From Hyphomicrobiales bacterium (GTDB taxonomy: Bacteria > Pseudomonadota > Alphaproteobacteria > Rhizobiales > Aestuariivirgaceae): DNA of 19,248 nt. Location of the stretch: contig JAMOMM010000024.1 of NCBI GenBank assembly GCA_027067085.1, positions 1 through 19,248 on the forward strand, read 5' to 3'. A model generated the notes under the pieces. The model saw only the letters and a list, made by a program, of their open reading frames with translations, was not told where the DNA came from and made no database searches. The position numbers and the translations under genes are program-made. Positions 9,572 to 17,021 of the stretch are shown piece by piece. How positions within the stretch are numbered: the stretch's first letter is position 1; each line of letters starts with the position of its first letter.

Positions 9572-9599
9572 CCTTTAATCAACACCACGGATCAAAAAA

Positions 9600-10355
9600 A
9601 TGAAAATTCAAAGCCTATACCGCTATCCCCTCAAAGGTTTTTCACCTGAATTTCTAGAATCAATCGATCTGGACAATGGCAAAGGGTTTCGTTTTGATCG
9701 CTATTGGGCATTAGAAATAGGCGAGCAAGAGTTTGACCACCACAACCCTTCATACTTGAAAAAGGGGCGGTTTATACAATTACTATCGCATCCCAAACTT
9801 GCGTTGCTCAAATGCAAATTCAACTGCGAAGAACAAAAACTCACCATTGATAGTCAAGAACAACAACTTGGTCATTTTGATTTATCTAACCCCAGTGATA
9901 AAACAAAACTAGAGCAAGTGCTCATAGAATATATAGATGACGCAAACATCACGACGTTAAATCTTGGATCTGCGCCTCAACATCACTTTAGTGATATTCC
10001 GCAAGCAGCGGTATCTTTAATCAATCTGGCAAGTGTTCGCGATCTAGCAAAAACAATGGGTAGCACTATTGATCCATTGCGCTTTCGTGCAAATATTTAT
10101 GTTGAAGGCTTAGACCCTTGGCAAGAATTAGACTGGGCTGGAAAATCCATTTGGGCAAATGGAGAAAAGATTTTTGATGTTTTTGAAGACATTGGCCGTT
10201 GCCTTGCAACGCACGTAAATTTAGAAACGGGCGAACGCGATCTCAAAATCAAAAACAAATTGCTTGAGACCTATAACCATTCAAAATGTGGCGTTTATGT
10301 TGTATCAACCTCAGCTACAAAAATCACAACAGGGATGCAGCTAACAATTAAATGA
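9600..10355 (+). CDS. MOSC domain protein (YcbX/mARC-like)
   Basis: MOSC domains bind the molybdenum cofactor or carry sulfur in its metabolism; YcbX and mARC members reduce N-hydroxylated compounds. The 251 residues begin with a MOSC N-terminal beta-barrel (YPLKGFSPE at 9-17, then FRFDRYWAL) and continue into a MOSC domain with FRANIYVEG and DPWQELDWAG. The motif GRCLATHVNLETGERD contains C201, at the place of the Mo-ligand cysteine in the mARC motif RCxxT..DP.TG, so cofactor binding is plausible. H and C recur near the end (HSKCGVY). There is no ferredoxin domain, unlike E. coli YcbX, so an electron donor would have to be separate. The ribosome site is weak. It is divergent from clpB and convergent with the DUF4167 gene, with no operon partner and no Moco biosynthesis gene in view. 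Substrate unknown. Confidence 0.87.
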   Translation: MKIQSLYRYPLKGFSPEFLESIDLDNGKGFRFDRYWALEIGEQEFDHHNPSYLKKGRFIQLLSHPKLALLKCKFNCEEQKLTIDSQEQQLGHFDLSNPSDKTKLEQVLIEYIDDANITTLNLGSAPQHHFSDIPQAAVSLINLASVRDLAKTMGSTIDPLRFRANIYVEGLDPWQELDWAGKSIWANGEKIFDVFEDIGRCLATHVNLETGERDLKIKNKLLETYNHSKCGVYVVSTSATKITTGMQLTIK

Positions 10356-10384
10356 CCAACACCAATTGTTCAAAGCGCAACTAA

Positions 10385-10414
10385 TTATCCCGTGACTGTC
10401 CCGTGATTATCCCG
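10385..10414. repeat. Short degenerate tandem repeat at the DUF4167 3' end
   Basis: TTATCCCGTGA, CTGTCCCGTGA and TTATCCCGC follow each other over about 30 bases, the last copy overlapping the DUF4167 stop codon. It looks like a small local duplication. It lies in the 51-base gap between two convergent genes, where no normal terminator hairpin is visible. Confidence 0.55.
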
Positions 10415-11057
10415 CAGCAACGTCTTGTTCTTGCGACACATCAACATCGGCAACTTCTTGCGGCGCATCAGCGCTTTTGTCTTCGTTATCAGAAGCTTTT
10501 ACTTTCTTAGCTACTGGTTTACGGCGCTGGCGTTTTGGCTTCTTTTCAACCACAACATCATCATCAGATTTCAAAAATGCTGGTTGCGGACCTTCCCACC
10601 CTGATTGGTCTTCACCATTTGCGTCCGCATCAGATTGTGGTGCGTCTTTGCTGACTGGTGCAACTTCATTTACAGCTTCTTGTTGAGCTGCCAGTTGAGC
10701 TGCTTCTTCTGCTTTGCGTGCCTCACGCTTTGCATTTTGCTCAGCCATAGCCTTTTCTTTTTCAGCTTGTTTTTGAGCCCGCACCGCATTGTTCGAAGCA
10801 ACAATTCGTAGATAATGTTCAGCAAACTGAAAATAACCTTCAGCTTTAATATTATCGCCAAATGACTGTGCATCGGTTGCCAGTTGCAAATACTTTTCAG
10901 CTACGGTTTGGGCTGAACCACGCACGCGCACATCTGGCCCGTTGCTATCATAAACTTTATTGGCAGGGTTTCCCCCACCTCCGCTTTGTCGGCGACCACG
11001 AGAACGTTGGCGATTATTATTTTTATTGTTCTTATTATTGTGGTGATTTTGTCTCAT
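10407..11057 (-). CDS. DUF4167 domain protein, probable nucleic-acid-binding
   Basis: Alphaproteobacterial family of unknown function. The N-terminus (about 2-30) is low complexity: HHNNKNNKNNN, then RQRSRGRRQSGGGG, resembling RG-rich RNA-binding tails. The DUF4167 core follows at about 30-85 (YDSNGPDVRVRGSAQ, VAEKYLQLATDA, GYFQFAEHYLRIV), looking helical and repeat-like. The rest is a charged A, K, E, Q coiled-coil-like stretch and an acidic or basic patchwork (EKKPKRQRRKP). RNA binding is inferred from composition only. The frame extends to a GTG at 11066; I use the ATG at 11057 (216 residues) because family members commonly start with MR, although its GGAG is only 3 bases away, so the start is uncertain. 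It lies downstream of prfA-prmC after a 250-base gap and probably has its own promoter; no terminator was seen at its 3' end. Confidence 0.86.
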   Translation of the reverse strand: MRQNHHNNKNNKNNNRQRSRGRRQSGGGGNPANKVYDSNGPDVRVRGSAQTVAEKYLQLATDAQSFGDNIKAEGYFQFAEHYLRIVASNNAVRAQKQAEKEKAMAEQNAKREARKAEEAAQLAAQQEAVNEVAPVSKDAPQSDADANGEDQSGWEGPQPAFLKSDDDVVVEKKPKRQRRKPVAKKVKASDNEDKSADAPQEVADVDVSQEQDVAAG

Positions 11058-11310
11058 CTGCTCCACGCTCTAAATGTTTGTAAAAAATATGAGCTCATTT
11101 GATTTTCTCGTATGAGCGATTTAGCAATACTCGCAGTTTGCGAAAAATAACTTCAATAAAACCTAATACACATACCTGAAACCACGCGACATTTGCTCGC
11201 GAATTCATCTTGGTATGGAGGATTTGCACATTTACCTGTCAGGGCACCCTTTAAGGCAGTGACTATTTGATTGAACTTAGCCTTTTGCGCCGTGATTTCC
11301 AACCTTTTTT

Positions 11311-12180
11311 TTATCTATCCCACATCAAGGTAATAACACGGTCATTTCCACCTAAATCTTTAGTGATACAATCAGGCGTTTTTGGGATTAAAAAACCTAC
11401 TGAACGAAAAATATCAATCACCTGACTTGCTTGCGTATAACCAATCTCCAAATAAATCTTACCCTGTGGCTTTAGCAGTGCGCCACTTGTAAGGGCAATT
11501 TGCCGATAAGCCTCTAACCCATCATCACCACCATCAAGCGCTAAAACAGGATCATAGTTTTTTACATCTTGACTGAGCTCGTCAATCTCAGCACTTCCAA
11601 TATAAGGTGGGTTTGAAACAATGAAATCAAATAACCCATCAATGCCAGACATCCAAGAGGTTTTCACAAACACCAGTCGGTCTGCAACCCCTAGAGTTTC
11701 ACTATTTTCGCTTGCAATCGCCAAGGCTTTATCAGAAATATCACTAGCAACCCCTTGCCAATTTAGCTTCTCACATAAAAGCGTAATTGCAATTGCCCCA
11801 CTTCCAACACCCACATCCAAAAACCTCAACGCTGTGTCCTCAAGCTCTGATTTTAAAACTACATCAATCAAAGTTTCCGTATCAGGTCGTGGATCAAGCA
11901 CATCTTTGGTTACTTTAAACGCGCGACCATAAAATTCCTTCTCACCCAAAATTTTTGCAACTGGCTCAAACCTCTTGCGGCGCTCGACCATTGCTTGAAG
12001 TCGAATAAACTGATCCTCTGTAAGTGCTATTTCAGGTTCTAAAATGAGTGTAGTTTGATTAACCCCACTGACCGCTTCAATCAGCCAACGCGCATCTAGT
12101 GCAGCCGTATCAATACCAATTTCAAAAAACTGACGGGTCAGCTCTTTTGTAATGTTTTTTATGCGGTGGTCGTTAGACAT
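11311..12180 (-). CDS. prmC: Peptide chain release factor N5-glutamine methyltransferase PrmC (HemK)
   Basis: SAM-dependent enzyme that methylates the glutamine of the GGQ motif in release factors, raising termination efficiency. The 289 residues match the family: an N-terminal helical domain (1-75), the RPDTETLID segment (98-106), SAM-binding motif I LDVGVGSGAIAI (121-132) and the catalytic NPPY (190-193) that binds the target glutamine. Its ATG overlaps the prfA stop codon (TAATG on the minus strand, sharing base 12180), so translation is probably coupled to prfA, the gene for its substrate. Confidence 0.96.
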   Translation of the reverse strand: MSNDHRIKNITKELTRQFFEIGIDTAALDARWLIEAVSGVNQTTLILEPEIALTEDQFIRLQAMVERRKRFEPVAKILGEKEFYGRAFKVTKDVLDPRPDTETLIDVVLKSELEDTALRFLDVGVGSGAIAITLLCEKLNWQGVASDISDKALAIASENSETLGVADRLVFVKTSWMSGIDGLFDFIVSNPPYIGSAEIDELSQDVKNYDPVLALDGGDDGLEAYRQIALTSGALLKPQGKIYLEIGYTQASQVIDIFRSVGFLIPKTPDCITKDLGGNDRVITLMWDR

Positions 12181-13265
12181 TAGCCCAAGTCTAAACTTTC
12201 TTCGGCCAGCAATGCTGCTTGATGTTCAGTGGTAAGCGCATCAATTAATTCTTGCAAACCTGCACCCTCAATCACTTGGTCTAACTTATACAACGTCAGA
12301 TTGATTCGATGGTCAGTAACGCGGCCCTGGGGAAAGTTATAGGTGCGAATACGCTCAGAGCGATCCCCAGAACCAACTTGCCCACGGCGCGCTTCTGAAC
12401 GTTCATCGGCAAGTCGCGAGCGCTCTTGCTCAAACAACCGTGCCTTTAGAACCTTCATGGCTTTTTCTTTGTTCTTTAATTGAGATTTTTCATCCTGCTG
12501 AATAACAGTGGTATTGGTCGGCAAGTGGACAATACGCACCGCACTATCGGTTGTATTAACCGATTGTCCACCAGGGCCAGACGCGCGAAAAACATCAATT
12601 CGCAAGTCTTTGGCCTCAATTTTAACATCAACCTCTTCAGCTTCTGGTAAAACAGCAACCGTTGCAGCAGAGGTATGAATACGCCCCTGAGTTTCGGTTT
12701 CCGGCACCCGTTGAACGCGGTGAACACCTGATTCAAACTTCAGCGCTGCATAAGGTCCAGCCCCTGAGATATTGGCAATAATTTCCTTATAACCACCAAC
12801 GCCAGAATCGTTGGATGACATAATTTCAACTTTCCAACCACGAATAGTGGCATAGCGCTGATACATCCGAAAAAGGTGGCCAGCAAACAACGCGGCTTCA
12901 TCACCGCCCGTGCCCGCACGAACTTCTAAAATAACATTGCGCTCATCAGCTGCATCTTTAGGCAGCAACATAACGGCAACTTTATCTTCATATTTGCTAA
13001 GTTTAGTTTTGAGGTCTCGAAGCTCACTCTGTGCCATGTCGACCAATTCTGGGTCTTCATCGGCTTCCACAACTTCGTTTAAATCTTTGATTTCTTGCTC
13101 AACTGATCGCAATTGGACGATCGACTTGGCCACTGGATCCAGGTCAGAATACTCTTTTGACAGGCGAACAAAATCGTCTCCTGTTGCACCACTCGCCATT
13201 TCAGCTTCTAAAGCTGAAAAGCGGTCTAAAATTTGATCGAGTTTTCCTGCGTTCAATGACGCCAT
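12180..13265 (-). CDS. prfA: Peptide chain release factor 1
   Basis: Decodes UAA and UAG stop codons and triggers peptidyl-tRNA hydrolysis in the ribosome. At 361 residues it is full length: an N-terminal helical domain, domain 2 with the codon-recognition tripeptide P-E-T (188-190, the RF1 PxT class rather than the SPF of RF2), and the catalytic GGQ (232-234) within SGPGGQSVN, whose Q234 is the expected PrmC target. The C-terminal NFPQGRVTDHR is also typical. UAG is used as stop in this window (M23 peptidase and lysC), consistent with a need for RF1. Its ribosome site (TTGG) is weak. First gene of the prfA-prmC pair. Confidence 0.97.
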   Translation of the reverse strand: MASLNAGKLDQILDRFSALEAEMASGATGDDFVRLSKEYSDLDPVAKSIVQLRSVEQEIKDLNEVVEADEDPELVDMAQSELRDLKTKLSKYEDKVAVMLLPKDAADERNVILEVRAGTGGDEAALFAGHLFRMYQRYATIRGWKVEIMSSNDSGVGGYKEIIANISGAGPYAALKFESGVHRVQRVPETETQGRIHTSAATVAVLPEAEEVDVKIEAKDLRIDVFRASGPGGQSVNTTDSAVRIVHLPTNTTVIQQDEKSQLKNKEKAMKVLKARLFEQERSRLADERSEARRGQVGSGDRSERIRTYNFPQGRVTDHRINLTLYKLDQVIEGAGLQELIDALTTEHQAALLAEESLDLG

Positions 13266-13476
13266 TTTACCAAGCCATATAAAAAATCTGTCGATCAGAT
13301 ACCTGAAGCGTTTCGTGGTTTGTTTGATTTACAAACACAACATGAAACGCAAAATTATCAGTACTTTGGATAGATCGTTCTAGTTCAAAAAAAACAGGCG
13401 AACTCTAGCCTATTTAACTTAAATAAACTAGGTTAAAAGTCGTCAGAATAAACTTGGGTTTAACGTCAGATGCCCC

Positions 13477-14541
13477 TTAGCCTTTTTTGGCATTCAGTTT
13501 TTTAAGATCAAGTGGGCGGCCAACAAGAATTTCACCCTTACTACCCAAATTGCCCTTTTTAGCACCATCAACGGAATAACTAAGCAAACCACCATCACGC
13601 GCAATGACTACAAGACCTTTGCGATTGGGCACACGGTAACTATCGCCCGCCAACAATGTTCTGGTCATAACCACATTGCCTTTTGCATCTTCAATACGCA
13701 CCCAAACATTCGCATTGGCTTTCAAAATCAGCCGCGCATTGGAATTTTCTTTACCAAAAATTCGCTCACCAGCTTGATCCGTTATTGCTTCGCCAACGAC
13801 AATAACTTTACCTGTTGTTTTGGCAGTATTTTTGCGTGGAACAGATGCCGTATGAATTTGGTCTGCAGAGGTATTTTTTGCAATCAATGCATCTAAACCC
13901 GTTAGCCCATTAGCTGAACGATCTGCGGCAGAAGCCAAGTCTTTTGAAATTCGATTGTTTTCAGGTAACGGTTGCTCGGAAACAGTTGAAATCGCAGCAA
14001 CATTTTGAACATCACCATTTGATGTATCACCATTAGGCATTACCAACCAACTACCAGCACCAAATAACATGATCGCCCCAAGGCACGATGCAACCACACC
14101 ACCTGCACCCATATTACTAGACATAGACCGCAATCGTTCCACCAAAGGAAACTGCAAAATTTTAGCGCTTGAAAGCGGCGCTGGGCGGTTTTTAAGTGAT
14201 TTCACCGATTGTGCTCTATGACCAGGCATCGGTTGCCTTGGCAAAAACTGTCCGAAATGAAACACCAACGGATCAGGATCAAAACCCAAAAATTCCGCAT
14301 ATACAGCAATCATTTCCAATGCATCGGCACGTGGTGGCAAACCCGTAAGGTCACCTTGCTCTATGGCTTCAAGGTGAAACTGGTGGATTTTCACCGTTGC
14401 ACTCACATCTTCAAGAGACAAATGGCGTTCTTCACGTTCGCGCTGCAAGAACCACCCTGCTTCACCAGCAGGGTCAATACCCCCATCTGGACGTGGGCGG
14501 AAAAATTCAAATTCAGTGTTTTGTGCGCTTGAAGTGTTCAT
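13477..14541 (-). CDS. RodZ-like protein: HTH, membrane helix, periplasmic DUF4115
   Basis: The 354 residues have RodZ architecture: a cytoplasmic helix-turn-helix of the HTH_25 type (about 27-95; GWFLQREREERHLSLEDVS, then HLEAIEQGDLTGLPP), a basic juxtamembrane stretch (110-140), one membrane helix (about 145-168), a polar linker (170-260), and a beta-rich periplasmic DUF4115 domain (about 266-345; ARLILKANANVWVRIEDAKG, LLAGDSYRVP). In other bacteria RodZ ties MreB filaments to the cell-wall elongation complex. Whether this protein does so here is open, because many Hyphomicrobiales lack MreB. The ribosome site is weak. Gaps of 152 and 211 bases on either side suggest its own transcription unit. 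The residue order excludes a plain soluble XRE regulator. Confidence 0.85.
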   Translation of the reverse strand: MNTSSAQNTEFEFFRPRPDGGIDPAGEAGWFLQREREERHLSLEDVSATVKIHQFHLEAIEQGDLTGLPPRADALEMIAVYAEFLGFDPDPLVFHFGQFLPRQPMPGHRAQSVKSLKNRPAPLSSAKILQFPLVERLRSMSSNMGAGGVVASCLGAIMLFGAGSWLVMPNGDTSNGDVQNVAAISTVSEQPLPENNRISKDLASAADRSANGLTGLDALIAKNTSADQIHTASVPRKNTAKTTGKVIVVGEAITDQAGERIFGKENSNARLILKANANVWVRIEDAKGNVVMTRTLLAGDSYRVPNRKGLVVIARDGGLLSYSVDGAKKGNLGSKGEILVGRPLDLKKLNAKKG

Positions 14542-14693
14542 TATACAATCTTTACTCTTTACTTAAACCAAACCAGACCATTGAAATGGTCATCCCCAGT
14601 ATCGTGGCTTTTTATGTAAATTAAAGTATGAACAAAAATGGTAAGCAGAATATGAACAAAACAAACTTTTTGCAAAAATTACCCAAATAAGTT

Positions 14694-16952
14694 TTAGAAC
14701 ATGATCTTATTTCCACGCGCAAATGCATGAAGTTGCGGGCGCAAGCTCGGTGTAGGTGTGCCAACCAACGGCTCAATAAACCGTTGTAATTTCGCCAGCT
14801 CCACACTCAAAATCATTTCTTTAACAGGCCCAATAGAGGCTGGCGCCATAGAAATGGCTGTCAACCCAATACCAATCAGTGCCATTGCCTCAAGTGGGTT
14901 GCTTGCCATTTCACCACATAACGATAACGGTACGCCATGAGCGCTACATTTACGGACAATTTGCGAAAGCGCTCGTAAAAAAATTGGACTTAACACATCA
15001 AACCTGTCGGCTAATCCAGCATTAGTACGGTCGGCTGCAAATAAATATTGAGCAAAATCATTCGAGCCGATGGAAACAAAATCAACCTCTGGTAAAATGT
15101 CATCTAATTGCCACATGATTGACGGAATTTCGATCATGATACCTAAAGAAATTTTACTTGGGCCACTCAACCCGCGCGATTTCAATCTAAAAACTTCCGT
15201 TTCTATCAATCGCCTTGCTTCTTCATACTCTTCAAGCGAACCGATAAAAGGAAACATTAAATTCAAATGCTTGTTTTCAGCAGCCTTCAACAATGCCCGC
15301 ACTTGCAGTGTCATAAATGCGGGTCGTGCTAAAGACATACGTAAACCGCGCCAACCAAGCGCTGGGTTTTCTTCAACTGGTTTAGAAAGATAAGGCAACA
15401 TCTTATCAGAGCCAATATCGAGCGAACGAAACACAACGGGCTTATCACCTGCCGCTTCGAGAACAGAGCTATAAAACTTCACTTGAGCATCAAAGCGCGG
15501 AAACGAACGAGCAATCATAAATTGTAATTCGGTGCGAAACAGCCCAATGCCATCAGCACCTGAATCAGCTAAATGTGGCAAGTCAACCATCAGCCCCGCG
15601 TTGATGCTTAAACTGATCTCATGACCATCACGTGTAATTGAATCCACATTACGCAACTGCGCATAGCGGGCTTGTTTACGGGCATAGAACTTGATTTTTT
15701 CACCATAAGCATCTTGGATCTCAGTTCCTGGACGCAAATGAATTTCACCGTTGGCTCCATCAATAATAATGGCATCTTGCGGCTCAACTAATCCAATAAT
15801 AGTCCCCGCCTCACCAACAACAGGAATATCCAAGGCCCGCGCCACAATCGCTACATGACTATTGGCACCACCATCTTCTAAAATAAGGCCTCGAATTTTT
15901 GCGCTGTCATAGTCCAACAATTCAGCTGGCCCCATAGTCCGCGCCACAATAATAGAAGCATCGGGCAAGTCTTCGTGCGCCGCAGTTTGGGCCCGACCCG
16001 TCAACGTTCGAAGTAAGCGGTTTGCCAAATCATCAAGATCGGTCATGCGTTCGCGCAAATAACTGTCGCTGGATTTCATCAACCGTGCGCGATACTCATT
16101 CTGTACCAGTTCAACACCAGCTTCTGCTGTTAGACCAGTATCAATCGCAGATTCAATTTTTTCAACCCAACCGCGATCATTGGCAAACATTCGATAGGTC
16201 TCAAGCACTTCGCCATGCTCACTTGCCCCTGAAAATTCAGACGTGCGTATCATCAAATCAACTTGCCCACGCAAAGACAAAATTGCTTCACCTAAACGGT
16301 GGCGTTCTGACTCAGTATCATCAGCCATAAAGTGGGTAACCACGACCCTTGGTTCGTGTAAAACCACATGACCCATCGCAATGCCAGAGACAACCCCTTT
16401 GGCTTGGATAAATTGGGAACGCGTATTGCCATTATCTGTTGAGCTTATCCATTCATCCATCTCACTAGATGTGAAAATCTCCGCAAGAACCATCGCCGTT
16501 GTTTGGACGGCCTCTTCTTCCTCGATTGAATAATGTCGCTGAGTTTCGTTTTGAACAACCAACACACCAATCGGTTTGCCATTCTTAAAAATCGGCATTC
16601 CCAAAAACGACTGGAATAATTCCTCACCAGTCTCAGGCATATACTTAAAAAAGGGATGTTTTTGAGCTTGTGATAAATTCAACAATTCAGCATCGCGCGC
16701 GATTGAACCAACCAGTCCTTCGCCAACTTTCATCGTGGTTTTATGAACCGCTTCTGGTTTTAAACCCTTTGTCGCAAATAATTCTAATTTTTCAGAATCA
16801 CGCAAAACATAAATCGAGCACACTTCAGCCACCACATTGGCAGCGATAATCTCTACGATCTTGTCTAATCTATCTTGTACAACTTCCGACCTCGCCATGA
16901 CTTCACGCAGTTGCCGGAGCAGAACACGTGGGCCTAAAGCGCGATGGGGCAT
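14694..16952 (-). CDS. ptsP: PTS-Ntr enzyme I, PEP-protein phosphotransferase PtsP
   Basis: First kinase of the nitrogen PTS: takes phosphate from PEP and passes it to NPr, then to EIIA-Ntr, in a regulatory rather than sugar-transport cascade. The 752 residues carry an N-terminal GAF domain (about 18-160), which separates it from sugar enzyme I and can sense small molecules such as glutamine; the HPr-binding helical domain; the swivelling domain with the phospho-accepting H366 in GGANSHVAIVARALDIP; and the PEP-binding TIM barrel with GLFRTELQFM, GLRMSLA and LCGEMASNP, whose C679 is the catalytic cysteine. A GGGA element lies 9 bases before the ATG. It starts 69 bases after the lysC stop codon with no hairpin between, so co-transcription with lysC is likely. 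Confidence 0.95.
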   Translation of the reverse strand: MPHRALGPRVLLRQLREVMARSEVVQDRLDKIVEIIAANVVAEVCSIYVLRDSEKLELFATKGLKPEAVHKTTMKVGEGLVGSIARDAELLNLSQAQKHPFFKYMPETGEELFQSFLGMPIFKNGKPIGVLVVQNETQRHYSIEEEEAVQTTAMVLAEIFTSSEMDEWISSTDNGNTRSQFIQAKGVVSGIAMGHVVLHEPRVVVTHFMADDTESERHRLGEAILSLRGQVDLMIRTSEFSGASEHGEVLETYRMFANDRGWVEKIESAIDTGLTAEAGVELVQNEYRARLMKSSDSYLRERMTDLDDLANRLLRTLTGRAQTAAHEDLPDASIIVARTMGPAELLDYDSAKIRGLILEDGGANSHVAIVARALDIPVVGEAGTIIGLVEPQDAIIIDGANGEIHLRPGTEIQDAYGEKIKFYARKQARYAQLRNVDSITRDGHEISLSINAGLMVDLPHLADSGADGIGLFRTELQFMIARSFPRFDAQVKFYSSVLEAAGDKPVVFRSLDIGSDKMLPYLSKPVEENPALGWRGLRMSLARPAFMTLQVRALLKAAENKHLNLMFPFIGSLEEYEEARRLIETEVFRLKSRGLSGPSKISLGIMIEIPSIMWQLDDILPEVDFVSIGSNDFAQYLFAADRTNAGLADRFDVLSPIFLRALSQIVRKCSAHGVPLSLCGEMASNPLEAMALIGIGLTAISMAPASIGPVKEMILSVELAKLQRFIEPLVGTPTPSLRPQLHAFARGNKIMF

Positions 16953-17021
16953 TAGGCAGCGTCCCGCATTATGAGCGGTTTGAGTCGCCAGACTAATTTA
17001 TGTCGCGCCTTGAACATCATA

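Noticed and set aside
13405..13431. Imperfect hairpin CTAGCCTATTTAA / TTAAATAAACTAG between the RodZ-like gene and prfA
   Set aside because: It is AT-rich with mismatches near the ends, and the T run on the minus strand is about 13 bases away, so it does not meet the form of an intrinsic terminator.
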